Shown here one piece after another: positions 19,118 to 27,709 of a stretch of DNA of 64,000 bases. The stretch is taken from contig NZ_CP157484.1 in assembly GCF_045348435.1 (NCBI RefSeq), forward strand, positions 4,278,001 to 4,342,000, in the 5' to 3' direction. Each line of letters opens with the position of its first letter. Position 1 is the first letter of the stretch. The stretch is from Alsobacter sp045348435. GTDB taxonomy: Bacteria > Pseudomonadota > Alphaproteobacteria > Rhizobiales > Beijerinckiaceae. Both the position numbers and the translations under genes were made by a program. Below the pieces are notes generated by a model. That model saw only the letters and a program-made list of their open reading frames with translations. It was not told the origin of the DNA and did no database searches.

Positions 19118-20476
19118 TCAGACCGCCGCCGAGTGCCGCGCCGCGCCGGCCCGCAGATAGGCGTCGAAGGCGGACGCCGCCAGGCGCATGAACGGACGCC
19201 CCTCCGGCGTCATCGTCACGGTCCGGCCCTCGACCCGCACCACGCCGTCGCGGTCCAGCGACCGGAGGTGCGGGATGGCGTCGTCCAGCGCCTCGCAACG
19301 CCCATAGGCCGCCTCGGCCGCCGCGCCGAAATCCACCGCAAAGCCGCACATCAGCCGCTCGATCACGTCGGAGCGCACATGGTCGTCGACCGAGAGCGCG
19401 ACGCCGCGCGTGACCGGGAGGGAGCCCGCCTCGACGGCCTTGCGCCAGCCGCCCACGTCGGGGGCGTTCTGCATGTAGCCCTTCGGCAGCCGTCCGATGG
19501 ATGAGGCCCCGAGCCCCAGCAGGGCGTCGGCGCGATCGGTCGTGTAGCCCTGGAAGTTGCGCTTCAGCGTCCCCTCCCGGGCGGCCGCCGCCATCGGATC
19601 GTCCGGGCGCGCGAAGTGGTCGAGCCCGACCGCCTCAAAGCCGCGCTCCTGCAGGGCGGCGCGCGCCGCCTCCGACTGCTGCAGCCGCTCGGCCGCCCCC
19701 GGCAGGGTCGCCTGGTCGATGAGCCGCTGATGCGTCTTGAACCACGGCACATGCGCGTAGCCGAAGATGGCGAAGCGGCTCGGCGACAGGTCGGCGGACA
19801 GCGAGGCGGAGCGGATCACGTCCTCGACGCTCTGCCTGGGCAGCCCGTACATGAGGTCGAAATTGATCGCCTCGATCCCGACGGCGCGCAGATGCGCCAC
19901 GCAGCGCGCCACCACCTCGAGCGGCTGCATGCGGCCGATGGCGGCCTGCACATGGGCGTTGAGGTCCTGCACGCCGAGGCTGGCGCGGTTGACGCCCATG
20001 CGGGCGAGCCCGGCCGCCAGCGCCGCGTCGACGGTGCGCGGATCGAGCTCGATGGCGTGCTCGGCGACGGCGGAGAGGTCGAACCGCGCGGCGAGCCTTT
20101 CGGCGATGCGCAGCAGCCGGTCCGGGCCGAGCAGGCTGGGCGTTCCGCCGCCCCAATGGATATGCGTCACCCGGCGGGCGGGCGTCGCGGCCGAGACCAG
20201 GTCGATCTCGTCCAGCAGCGTCTCCGTGTAGGCGTCCAGCGGATCGGAGCGGCGCACCGCCTTGGTGTTGCAGCCGCAATAGGTGCAGATGGCCGTGCAG
20301 TAGGGCACGTGCAGATAGAGCGAGAGGCTGGCCGAGGTGGGCAGTTCGCCCAGCCAATGGCGCGCCACGCCGGCGTCGACCGCGCCGGAGAAATGCGGCG
20401 CGGTCGGGTAGCTTGTATAGCGGGGCGCCGAGCGTTCGGCGAGGATCAGCGAGGGAGAGAGCGCGGCGGGAGACAT
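19118..20476 (-). CDS. hemN: Oxygen-independent coproporphyrinogen III oxidase
   Basis: HemN is a radical-SAM enzyme that oxidatively decarboxylates coproporphyrinogen III to protoporphyrinogen IX without oxygen. The 452-aa length is normal for HemN rather than the shorter HemW-like proteins. Cluster cysteines are C60, C64 and C67 in CTAICTYCGC, with the HemN-specific extra Cys69; HIHWGGGTPSLL follows near 105, and YTSYPTAPHF near 20 is a HemN hallmark. The C-terminal domain ends with family-type TPEGRPFMRLAASAFD. ATG 20476 agrees with the family N-terminus. A perfect FNR/FixK site lies 59 bp upstream, so induction under low oxygen is expected. It is convergent with the EamA gene. Confidence 0.94.
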   Translation of the reverse strand: MSPAALSPSLILAERSAPRYTSYPTAPHFSGAVDAGVARHWLGELPTSASLSLYLHVPYCTAICTYCGCNTKAVRRSDPLDAYTETLLDEIDLVSAATPARRVTHIHWGGGTPSLLGPDRLLRIAERLAARFDLSAVAEHAIELDPRTVDAALAAGLARMGVNRASLGVQDLNAHVQAAIGRMQPLEVVARCVAHLRAVGIEAINFDLMYGLPRQSVEDVIRSASLSADLSPSRFAIFGYAHVPWFKTHQRLIDQATLPGAAERLQQSEAARAALQERGFEAVGLDHFARPDDPMAAAAREGTLKRNFQGYTTDRADALLGLGASSIGRLPKGYMQNAPDVGGWRKAVEAGSLPVTRGVALSVDDHVRSDVIERLMCGFAVDFGAAAEAAYGRCEALDDAIPHLRSLDRDGVVRVEGRTVTMTPEGRPFMRLAASAFDAYLRAGAARHSAAV

Positions 20477-20534
20477 GGCGTCACCGGTTGGAGACCTGAC
20501 GCTCTCCTTGTGTCAGGCGCCGCGCCGCCACTCG

Positions 20535-20548
20535 TTGATCCCGATCAA
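20535..20548. promoter_or_regulatory. FNR/FixK-type box upstream of hemN
   Basis: TTGAT-CCCG-ATCAA is an exact match to the TTGAT-N4-ATCAA consensus bound by FNR/FixK/Anr regulators, centred about 65 bp upstream of the hemN ATG. hemN is a classical member of such anaerobic regulons. Confidence 0.85.
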
Positions 20549-20564
20549 CGTTTCCAACAGGACG

Positions 20565-21476
20565 TCAGCCCTTTTGCGGCAGGGACGTCCCGTTGAGGCT
20601 GGCCACATAGGTGGCCAGCATGGGCACGTAGTCGTCGCCCTTGCCGGCCGCGACCGGCAGCGCATAGGCGTTCTTGACCGCGTTGCCGACCGGATTGGCG
20701 AGGCCGGCGGCGTCCGCCATGGACTCCAGGTAGCGCATGTCCTTGAACGCGTTGCTGAGCGTGAACTTGTGCGCGTCGCGGTCGCCCTCCAGCGTCCATC
20801 GCATGAAGGTCTGGTAGAAGCCGCAGTCCATGCGCCCGCCGCGCACGACGCTGTCGAAACGCTCCGGCGTAATCCCGACCTTCTGGGCCAGCGTCAGCGC
20901 CTCCGCGTAGAGCGCCGCGTAGCCCATGGCGATGAAGTTGTTGAGGAGCTTCATGCGGTGCCCGTCCGCCGTGCCACCGATATGGATGACGCGCCCGGCC
21001 CACGTGTCCAGCACGGGCTTCAGCCGCGCGAACACCTCCGGGCTCGCCCCCACCATGGTGTCGAGCGTGCCCTCCCAGGCCTCCTTGGGGGTGCGCGACA
21101 GCGGCGCGTCGACCAGCGTCACGCCCGCAGCCTCGAGCGCGGCGGCGAGCGCCACGGTCGAGTTCGGATCCGAGGTCGAGCAGTCGACCACGACGGAGCC
21201 CTTGGCGAGCCCTTCCAGGAGCCCGTCCTTGCCGCGCACGAGGCTCTCCACCTCGCGCGAGCCCGTCACGCACAGGAAGACGATCGTGGAGTCCTGCGCC
21301 AGTTCGCGCGGGGTCTTCGCCTCCCGCGCGCCGCGGCCGAGCAGGTCTTCGACCGGCTTGCGGTTGCGGTGGCCCATGACGGTGAGCGGATAGCCTTTCT
21401 CGACGATGTTCTTGGCCATCCCATGGCCCATCAGGCCCACCCCGATGAAGCCGATACGCTCGCGATCCGTTGACAC
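20565..21476 (-). CDS. NAD(P)-dependent beta-hydroxyacid dehydrogenase, HIBADH-like
   Basis: A 303-aa member of the 3-hydroxyisobutyrate/tartronate-semialdehyde reductase family, with an N-terminal Rossmann domain (GFIGVGLMGHGMAKNI, 9-24) and an all-helical C-terminal domain. The catalytic lysine is K176 in HRMKLLNNF with N179/N180 beside it. The substrate-binding signature normally reads DAPVSGG; here residues 123-130 read DAPLSRTP, so both glycines are replaced. GTG at 21476 is chosen because GGGAG lies eight bases upstream and it fits the family N-terminus; upstream in-frame starts lack that. It is divergent from a LacI regulator, which probably controls it. Confidence 0.85.
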   Translation of the reverse strand: MSTDRERIGFIGVGLMGHGMAKNIVEKGYPLTVMGHRNRKPVEDLLGRGAREAKTPRELAQDSTIVFLCVTGSREVESLVRGKDGLLEGLAKGSVVVDCSTSDPNSTVALAAALEAAGVTLVDAPLSRTPKEAWEGTLDTMVGASPEVFARLKPVLDTWAGRVIHIGGTADGHRMKLLNNFIAMGYAALYAEALTLAQKVGITPERFDSVVRGGRMDCGFYQTFMRWTLEGDRDAHKFTLSNAFKDMRYLESMADAAGLANPVGNAVKNAYALPVAAGKGDDYVPMLATYVASLNGTSLPQKG

Positions 21477-21508
21477 TGTGCGCACTCCCAAGTCTTGTGC
21501 TCGTATTC

Positions 21509-21520
21509 TGGTCTGAACCA
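21509..21520. promoter_or_regulatory. Candidate operator between dehydrogenase and LacI genes
   Basis: TGGT-CTGA-ACCA is a short inverted repeat in the 136-bp divergent promoter region. LacI- and GntR-type repressors bind such TGGT/ACCA symmetric sites; the short arms make the call weak. Confidence 0.35.
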
Positions 21521-21612
21521 TCCTGCAGGCGGCGCGCCGCGCGAAAAGGGACGGGCGGGGCCGGCGGGCCGCCATCATGCGAGCCCGAAGGGGAAACAGG
21601 AAGCCGAAACGC

Positions 21613-22653
21613 ATGAGCATCGAGGACGTCGCGAGCCGGGGCGAGCGGGGCCGTGTGACGCTTCAGGTCATCGCCGAACGGTTGGAGGTCTCCACCGCGA
21701 CCGTGTCGCTGGCCCTGCGCGACAGCCCCGTGGTGGCGGACGCCACCAAGAGCCGCGTCCAGACCCTCGCCCGCGAGATGGGCTATATCTACAACCGCAG
21801 CGCCGCGAGCCTGCGCACCGCCCGCACCAACATGATCGCGGTGGGCTTCCACGACATCACCAACCCCTATTTCGCCGAGATGCTCGTCGCCGTCGAGGAG
21901 ACCGCGGCCGAGGCGGGGCGCACCATCCTGCTCGGCACCTATGCGGAGAGCCTGGAGCGCCAGGAGCGCGTGCTCGGCACCCTCAAGGAGTATCGCCCGG
22001 ACGGCATGATCCTGTGCCCGGCGGGCGGCGCCACCGTGGAGAGCCTCGCGCATCTGACGGCGGCCCGCATCCCGGTGGTGCAGATCTCCCGCGAGATCGA
22101 GGGCGTCGGGCTGGATTTCGTCGGGTCGGACGACGTCTACGGCGTGCAGCTCGCCATCGACCACCTGGTCTCCTACGGCCACACCCGCATCGCCATGATC
22201 GGCGGCAATGACGGCACGTCGACCGGCCGCGCCCGGCATCGCGGCTACGAGGCCGCCTTGAAGCGCCACGGCCTGCCGATCGACCCGGCCCTGATCTACA
22301 AGGATTTCGGCACGCGGCGAACCGGGCTGGCCGGCGTCCAGACGGTGCTGGACCTGCCGCAGCCGCCGACGGCGGCCTTCTGCTTCAACGACCTCACCGC
22401 CTTCGGGGCGCTCCTGGGCCTGCGCCACCGGGGCCGGGAGGCCGGCGTCGACTTCTCCATCGTGGGCTGCGACGACGTGCAGGAGGCGGCCCAGTGGTAT
22501 CCGGCGCTCACCACCGTGCGCAATCACCACGCCGAGATGGGCCGCCGGGCGGCCGAGATGCTGATGGAGCGCATCGAACATCCCGAGCTGCCGCCCCGGC
22601 GTTTCCTGATCGAGCCCGAGCTCGTGGTCCGGGCCTCGACCGTGCGGATCTGA
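21613..22653 (+). CDS. LacI-family transcriptional regulator
   Basis: A 346-aa DNA-binding repressor. Residues 13-60 hold the LacI helix-turn-helix with VTLQVIAERLEVSTATVSLA, unusual in having LQ where most have IKDVA; the hinge follows, then a periplasmic-binding-like sensor domain (about 70-340) starting NMIAVGFHDITNPYFAEML. ATG 21613 was taken over in-frame ATG 21577 because AGGAAG precedes it and the N-terminus then fits the family. It faces a HIBADH-like dehydrogenase across a small inverted repeat, suggesting local control of hydroxyacid metabolism by a sugar-acid effector; the ligand is not known. Confidence 0.9.
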   Translation: MSIEDVASRGERGRVTLQVIAERLEVSTATVSLALRDSPVVADATKSRVQTLAREMGYIYNRSAASLRTARTNMIAVGFHDITNPYFAEMLVAVEETAAEAGRTILLGTYAESLERQERVLGTLKEYRPDGMILCPAGGATVESLAHLTAARIPVVQISREIEGVGLDFVGSDDVYGVQLAIDHLVSYGHTRIAMIGGNDGTSTGRARHRGYEAALKRHGLPIDPALIYKDFGTRRTGLAGVQTVLDLPQPPTAAFCFNDLTAFGALLGLRHRGREAGVDFSIVGCDDVQEAAQWYPALTTVRNHHAEMGRRAAEMLMERIEHPELPPRRFLIEPELVVRASTVRI

Positions 22654-22658
22654 TCCGC

Positions 22659-23168
22659 CTACTCGCGTCCGAGCGCGTGGGCGAGCTGGTCGCGGCTCAT
22701 GCGCGAACGCCCCGGGACGTCGCGCCGGCGCGCCTCGGCGTAAAGCGCCGCCTTGGTGGGACGCTCCGCGCCATCGTGGCGGTGCGCCGCCGTCTTCTGG
22801 GCGATGTCGGCCGGCTGCCGGGAGAACTGGCGGCCCTTGCGCGAGTCCGCCCGCTTCTTGCGGGTGGTCCGCTTGTAGTCGGCGTCGCTGAGATGCTCCC
22901 GCGCCTCCTTGGGCAGATAGCGCTCGCCCGTCTCGCCGCTCTTGTGGCCGGACTTCGTGCCCCACTCCTCCCGGGTCCACTCCACGAGGTGGTTGTCGGC
23001 CGTCTTCTTGCCGCGATAGCCGCCGCCTTCGTGCTTGTACTCCTGCACGGCCATCTGGGCCTTGCGGGCGGACCACTGGCCGGGCTTGCCGCCCTTGTCG
23101 CCCTTCTGCACCGTCGTCTTCACCTTCTCCCACAGCTTGGGATTGGTTTTCTCCGCCGTCTTGCTCAT
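22659..23168 (-). CDS. DUF5872-domain basic protein
   Basis: A 169-aa, strongly basic, lysine-rich soluble protein. The N-terminal half matches the DUF5872 pattern: NPKLWEKVKTTVQKGDKGG (8-26), PGQWSARKAQMAVQEYK near 28, then GGGYRGKKTADNHLVEW near 47. The C-terminal 35 residues (TKAALYAEARRRDVPGRSRM onwards) look like a small helix-extended-loop-helix (SAP/Rho-N-like) nucleic-acid-binding module. Together these suggest binding to DNA or RNA, but no function is established. ATG 23168 follows GGAG. It converges on the LacI gene with a 5-bp gap and is divergent from the radical SAM gene. Confidence 0.75.
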   Translation of the reverse strand: MSKTAEKTNPKLWEKVKTTVQKGDKGGKPGQWSARKAQMAVQEYKHEGGGYRGKKTADNHLVEWTREEWGTKSGHKSGETGERYLPKEAREHLSDADYKRTTRKKRADSRKGRQFSRQPADIAQKTAAHRHDGAERPTKAALYAEARRRDVPGRSRMSRDQLAHALGRE

Positions 23169-23328
23169 GTGCGGTCTCCAGGGGGGTGATGTCGCCCAAC
23201 GCCGGCCGGCGTCGGAATCGACGGGCAGTGACCCTCTGTCGCACGACCGGCGCGCATCGCGGCTTGAGAACAAAGATCGAACGATTTATCGTGCCCGTCC
23301 ATCCTCAGAGGAGGCGGCGGACAGCGGC

Positions 23329-24552
23329 ATGGACCTGAAAAGCAAGCTCGAGATCCTCGCGGACGCCGCCAAATACGACGCCTCCTGCGCGTCGAGCGGG
23401 GGGACGAAACGCGACTCCCTCGACCGCAAGGGCATCGGGTCCTCCGGCGGGGCTGGTATCTGCCACAGCTACACGCCGGACGGGCGCTGCGTCTCGCTGC
23501 TGAAGATCCTGCTCACCAACGCCTGCATCTATGACTGCCTCTACTGCATCAATCGATCGTCCAGCCATGTCCGCCGCGCGCGGTTCAGCGTGGAGGAGGT
23601 GGTCCGGCTGACGCTGAACTTCTACAAGCGCAACTATATCGAGGGCCTGTTCCTGTCGTCGGGCATCATCAAGAGCTCCGACTACACCATGGAGGAGCTG
23701 GTGCGGGTGGCCCGGACGCTGCGCGAGGAGCACGGCTTTCGCGGCTACATCCACCTGAAGGTGATCCCCAACGCCGACCCTCGGCTGATCGAGGAGGCCG
23801 GGCGCTGGGCCGACCGCCTGAGCGTCAATATCGAGCTGCCCAAGCCCGAGAGCCTCGAGCGCCTGGCCCCCCGCAAGGAGATCGGCGCGATTCGGCGCTC
23901 CATGGGTCAGCTTCGTGGCTCCATCGAGGAGGCGCCGCGCGCCCATGGCCGCAGCTTCGCGCCGGCCGGCCAGTCGACGCAGATGATCGTCGGCGCGGAC
24001 GACGCCGACGATTCGCACATCCTGCAGACCAGCGCGTCGCTCTACAGCGGCTACCGCCTGCGGCGCGTCTACTACTCGGCCTTCAGCCCCATCCCGGACT
24101 CCAGCAAGGCGCTGCCGCTGAAGCCCGCCCCGCTCGTGCGCGAAAACCGGCTGTACCAGGCCGACTGGCTGATGCGCTTCTACGGCTTCGCGGTGGGCGA
24201 GATCGTCGCCGGCGGCGAGGACGGCATGCTGTCGCTCGACATGGACCCGAAGCTCGCCTGGGCGCTCAAGCATCGCGAGCGCTTCCCGCTCGACGTCAAC
24301 CTCGCCAGCCGCGAGGAGCTGCTGCGCGTGCCGGGGCTGGGCGTGCGGACGGTGGACCGCATTCTGTCGTCCCGCCGCGTGCGCAGCCTGCGCACCGACG
24401 ACCTGGCGCGCCTGAAGGTGTCGCTGCGCAAGGTCTCGCCCTTCCTGGTGTTGCCCGACCACCGGCCGACAAAGCTCCTGGACCGCGCCGACCTGAAGAG
24501 CTGGCTCAGGCCGAACGCGGCGCGCCAGCTGGACCTGTTCGCGGCCGCCTGA
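23329..24552 (+). CDS. Putative DNA modification/repair radical SAM protein (TIGR03916 type)
   Basis: A 407-aa protein with a radical SAM core near the N-terminus; the 4Fe-4S cysteines are C66, C70 and C73 in NACIYDCLYC. The C-terminus holds a helix-hairpin-helix DNA-binding motif (LLRVPGLGVRTVDRILSSR, about 335-353), which gave the family its DNA repair/modification label. In many bacteria it is encoded next to a protein that fuses a partner domain to a UdgX-type uracil-DNA glycosylase, exactly as here: the next gene begins 5 bp downstream. The chemistry is unknown. ATG 23329 fits the family start; in-frame ATGs further upstream would extend into the divergent DUF5872 gene. Confidence 0.88.
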   Translation: MDLKSKLEILADAAKYDASCASSGGTKRDSLDRKGIGSSGGAGICHSYTPDGRCVSLLKILLTNACIYDCLYCINRSSSHVRRARFSVEEVVRLTLNFYKRNYIEGLFLSSGIIKSSDYTMEELVRVARTLREEHGFRGYIHLKVIPNADPRLIEEAGRWADRLSVNIELPKPESLERLAPRKEIGAIRRSMGQLRGSIEEAPRAHGRSFAPAGQSTQMIVGADDADDSHILQTSASLYSGYRLRRVYYSAFSPIPDSSKALPLKPAPLVRENRLYQADWLMRFYGFAVGEIVAGGEDGMLSLDMDPKLAWALKHRERFPLDVNLASREELLRVPGLGVRTVDRILSSRRVRSLRTDDLARLKVSLRKVSPFLVLPDHRPTKLLDRADLKSWLRPNAARQLDLFAAA

Positions 24553-24557
24553 GGCGC

Positions 24558-26108
24558 ATGGACCAGCTCCCTCTCCTTCCCGCCGGGGCTGCCCCTGCCG
24601 GGGCGTCTCGCGTCCGGCGCGTGCGCCTGGCGGGCGACGCCGATTTCGCCGGCTTCCGCGACGCCGCGCGGTTGCTCCTGCGCGACGGCGTCGCCCCCCA
24701 GGACGTCGTGTGGGACACGGGCGGACGGCCCGACGATCTCTTCGCCGCCGCCGAGGCGGCTCCCTCCCCGGTCGGACGGGAGCCCGAGCCCGGCGCTGCC
24801 CCGCGGACCGCGCCCCGCGTGACCCGCGCCTTCCTGGACGCGGCCGGCGCAGCGGCGCTCCACCGCGAGCCCGGGCGTTTTCGCCTGATCTACCAGCTCC
24901 TCTGGCGCATGGCGGACGAACCGCGCCTGCTCTCCGTGGCGTCCGACCCGGACGTGATGCGCCTCGCCGATCTCGCCAAGGCGGTGAAGCGCGACATCCA
25001 CAAGATGCACGCCTTCGTGCGCTTCCGGGACGTGCCGGGTCCGGACGGCGACGCCTTCGTGGCCTGGTACGAGCCGGACCACCACATCGTCGAGGCGGCG
25101 GCGCCGTTCTTCGTCAAGCGCTTCGCCAGCCTGCGTTGGACGATCCTCACGCCCGAGCGCTCGGCCCACTGGACGGGCGCGGAGGTGCTGTTCGGCCCCG
25201 GCGCGGCGCAACGGGACGCTCCGGAGGGCGATCCGCTGGAGGAGCTCTGGCGCTCCTATTACGCCAGCATCTTCAATCCGGCGCGCCTCAACACCGACGC
25301 GATGCGGGCCGAGATGCCGAAGCGCTTCTGGAAGAACCTGCCCGAGGCCGCGCTCATCCACGACCTCGTGGCGACCGCCCCGGCCCGCACCGCCGCCATG
25401 ATCGAGGCCGCTCCGACCTGGCCGGTGCAGCGCCGCGGCGCGGAGCCGCCCCCCGCGCCGGACGCCGGGGCGCCGGACGACGACCCGCCCGCCGACCTGC
25501 CGGCGATCGCGGCGGCGGCCCGCGGCTGCCGCGCCTGCCCGCTCTGGGAGCACGCGACCCAGACGGTGCCGGGCGAGGGCCCGGCCGACGCGAGGCTCAT
25601 GGTGATCGGCGAGCAACCGGGCGACCTGGAGGACATCGCCGGGCGGCCTTTCGTGGGGCCGGCCGGGCAGGTGTTCGACCGGGCGCTGGCGGAGGCCGGC
25701 GTGGGCCGCGACCGCGCCTATGTGACCAATGCGGTGAAGCACTTCAAATTCGAGCCGCGCGGCAAGCGGCGCATCCACAAGCGCCCCTCGGCGGGGGAGA
25801 TCCACGCCTGCCTGCCCTGGCTGGAGCGCGAGCTCGCCGCCGTGGACCCGGCCGTCGTCGTCCTGCTCGGCGCCTCGGCCGCGCAGGCGGTGCTGGGCCG
25901 CTCCGTCGCGGTCACGCGCGAGCGCGGCCGCCCCTTCCGGCTCGCGGACGGACGCTGGGGCGTGATCGCCACGCATCCGTCCTACATCCTGCGGCTCCAG
26001 ACCGAGGACGAGAAGCGGGCCGCCTTCGGCGCGCTGGTCGCGGACCTCAGGACGGCGGCCGGGCTGCTGACGCAGGACGCGCCGGGCGAGCCCTCGCCGC
26101 CGGCCTGA
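24558..26108 (+). CDS. udgX: UdgX-family uracil-DNA-binding protein fused to a radical-SAM-associated domain
   Basis: A 516-aa fusion. Residues 20-290 form the TIGR03915/DUF4130 domain found with the radical SAM protein encoded upstream (KAVKRDIHKMHAFVRFR at about 141-157; AHWTGAEVLFGPG near 203). Residues 315-505 are a UdgX-type uracil-DNA glycosylase: C324 and C327 in CRACPLW and C418 as iron-sulfur ligands, motif GEQPGDLED at 351-359, FVGPAG near 365 and the UdgX-specific KRRIH loop at 403-407, whose His407 is the residue that in characterised UdgX becomes covalently bonded to the sugar after uracil removal. THPSYILR near 472 completes the site. Translation is probably coupled to the upstream gene, 5 bp away. 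Confidence 0.9.
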   Translation: MDQLPLLPAGAAPAGASRVRRVRLAGDADFAGFRDAARLLLRDGVAPQDVVWDTGGRPDDLFAAAEAAPSPVGREPEPGAAPRTAPRVTRAFLDAAGAAALHREPGRFRLIYQLLWRMADEPRLLSVASDPDVMRLADLAKAVKRDIHKMHAFVRFRDVPGPDGDAFVAWYEPDHHIVEAAAPFFVKRFASLRWTILTPERSAHWTGAEVLFGPGAAQRDAPEGDPLEELWRSYYASIFNPARLNTDAMRAEMPKRFWKNLPEAALIHDLVATAPARTAAMIEAAPTWPVQRRGAEPPPAPDAGAPDDDPPADLPAIAAAARGCRACPLWEHATQTVPGEGPADARLMVIGEQPGDLEDIAGRPFVGPAGQVFDRALAEAGVGRDRAYVTNAVKHFKFEPRGKRRIHKRPSAGEIHACLPWLERELAAVDPAVVVLLGASAAQAVLGRSVAVTRERGRPFRLADGRWGVIATHPSYILRLQTEDEKRAAFGALVADLRTAAGLLTQDAPGEPSPPA

Positions 26109-26129
26109 GCGTCCGCGGCGTCGGGCCGG

Positions 26130-26873
26130 TCAGGCCAGCTCCACCGACACCCGCCCGATCCGGTCGAGTTCGGCCTCGATGCGGGTGGGCTTCTCGAATA
26201 GCGCCGGGATGGTGAGGCTGCCGGTGGTGACGACCTGCCCGGCCTTGAGGCCGCCCAGCCTGTCGTCCTGCGCGTTGGCCCAGGCCAGGATCCACATCAG
26301 CGGGTCGCCGGCCGGGTGTCCCCCGACGAAGTCCTGCTTGAGCTCGCCATCGGCCCAGTAGCGGCAGCGAAGCGTCGCCGGGTCGCCGATCGACGAGAGA
26401 GGCTTCTCGTCTCCGGTGACATAGGCGGCGTTGCCCATGTTGTCAGCCAGCCAGGCGTTGGCGTGCTTGGGCGGCGGCATGTCGTCGTAGCGGCTGGCGA
26501 TCAGCTCCACGCCGACCATGGCGTTCCCGACGGCGGCGCCGATCTCCTCACGCGTGTAGGGCTGGCCCGGACGCGGCGGCAGATCGCGCGTCAGGCGCAC
26601 GCCCAATTCGATCTCGACGATCGCGCCTCCCTCCCGCAGCGGCCAGCGCGCGCCGCCGGCCAGGATCACGTCGTCGAACATCGGGGCGGCCGTGGAGACC
26701 CCGTCCGGCATCGCCACCTTCCATCCGCCCACTCCGACTCCGATGGCCTCGGCCACCGCCGCCTGCGTGGCGAACGCGCCGGCCCGGTCGAGCGACTGGG
26801 CCGCGGCGGGGGTCGCCATGCGGGTCTTCGTGCGGTAGCGGTCGGCCAGCGCGGTGGCGAGTTCGATGGACAT
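26130..26873 (-). CDS. 2-keto-4-pentenoate hydratase / fumarylacetoacetate hydrolase-family protein
   Basis: A 247-aa member of the FAH superfamily, hydratase/decarboxylase branch (MhpD, HpaH, XylJ). It contains GGWKVAMPDG near 49, the acidic metal-binding pair IVEIELGVRL near 84-93, GVELIASRY near 120 and the C-terminal KAGQVVTTGSLT near 211. The family adds water across a 2-hydroxydienoate in meta-cleavage pathways, but hydrolases of sugar-acid-derived intermediates also fall here. No other meta-cleavage gene is present; it is divergent from a KDPG-type aldolase with a 146-bp gap, so a joint role in 2-keto acid breakdown is a plausible inference. Confidence 0.82.
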   Translation of the reverse strand: MSIELATALADRYRTKTRMATPAAAQSLDRAGAFATQAAVAEAIGVGVGGWKVAMPDGVSTAAPMFDDVILAGGARWPLREGGAIVEIELGVRLTRDLPPRPGQPYTREEIGAAVGNAMVGVELIASRYDDMPPPKHANAWLADNMGNAAYVTGDEKPLSSIGDPATLRCRYWADGELKQDFVGGHPAGDPLMWILAWANAQDDRLGGLKAGQVVTTGSLTIPALFEKPTRIEAELDRIGRVSVELA

Positions 26874-27019
26874 CGTCGGGTCTCCACTCTAATCGTTTGA
26901 AGATCCACACGCATGGCACGGATGGCCGCCTGCGCCAAGCGGACCGGGCGACGTTCCGCAGCCTTCCTTGACGGCCGGCGCGAACGGCCGAATATCCAGC
27001 GCCGACAGGAGGAACGACC

Positions 27020-27661
27020 ATGACCGACGCTCGCCAATCGGCCCTTCTCGCCATCCTGAGGCGCGCGCCCGTCGTGCCTGTGCTGACCATCGAAGACCCG
27101 CACACGGCCGTGCCGCTGGCCCAGGCGCTCGTGGCAGGCGGGCTGTCTGCGCTGGAGATCACGCTGCGGACCGACGGCGCCCTGGACGCCATGGAGGCGA
27201 TCGCCCGTCATGTGCCGGACGCCATCGTGGGCGCCGGCACCGTGCTCTCGGCGTCTCAGGTCAAGGAGGCGACCTCCGCCGGCGCGCGCTTCCTGGTCAG
27301 CCCCGGCTGCACGGAGGCGCTCTCGGCCGCCGCAGCTCAGGGATCCGCGCCGCTGCTGCCCGGCGCTTCCACGGCGAGCGAGGCGATGCGCCTGGCCGAG
27401 ATGGGCCACCACGTGATGAAGTTCTTCCCGGCCGAGCCCGCCGGCGGCGTGGCCTTCCTGAAGGCGCTCGGCGCGCCGTTGCCGCACCTTCTGTTCTGCC
27501 CCACCGGCGGCGTCGACGCCGAGAAGGCCAAGGCCTACCTGGCGCTCCCCAACGTGGTCTGCGTGGGCGGCTCCTGGATCGCTCCCGCCGCCGCCGTCAA
27601 GGCGGGCGACTGGGCCACGATCGCGCGCCTGTCGCGCGCCGCCGCGGCGCTGCGGGGCTGA
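27020..27661 (+). CDS. eda: KDPG/KHG aldolase
   Basis: A 213-aa class I aldolase that splits 2-keto-3-deoxy-6-phosphogluconate into pyruvate and glyceraldehyde-3-phosphate (Entner-Doudoroff) and can use 4-hydroxy-2-oxoglutarate. The catalytic glutamate is E46 in ALEITLRT and the Schiff-base lysine K134 in HVMKFFPAE; GAGTVLS near 71 and the phosphate loop CPTGGVD near 159 complete the barrel. ATG 27020 follows GGAGG with ideal spacing. The hairpin downstream separates it from a tiny membrane protein gene. Other KDPG-aldolase-like enzymes act on galactonate derivatives (DgoA), an alternative given nearby sugar-acid genes. Confidence 0.9.
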   Translation: MTDARQSALLAILRRAPVVPVLTIEDPHTAVPLAQALVAGGLSALEITLRTDGALDAMEAIARHVPDAIVGAGTVLSASQVKEATSAGARFLVSPGCTEALSAAAAQGSAPLLPGASTASEAMRLAEMGHHVMKFFPAEPAGGVAFLKALGAPLPHLLFCPTGGVDAEKAKAYLALPNVVCVGGSWIAPAAAVKAGDWATIARLSRAAAALRG

Positions 27662-27672
27662 GCCAGACGACC

Positions 27673-27699
27673 AGCAAGACGCCGCAAGGGCGTCCTGCT
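27673..27699 (+). terminator. Hairpin between eda and the small membrane protein gene
   Basis: AGCAAGACGCC and GGCGTCCTGCT pair with one mismatch around a short GCAAG loop, 12 bp past the eda stop. No T-tract follows, so it may instead stabilise the mRNA end. Confidence 0.45.
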
Positions 27700-27709
27700 A
27701 AGCTTGAGC

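Noticed and set aside
26130..26873. Assignment of the hydratase to an aromatic meta-cleavage pathway
   Set aside because: No extradiol dioxygenase, semialdehyde dehydrogenase or HMS hydrolase is nearby; only the family-level call is justified.
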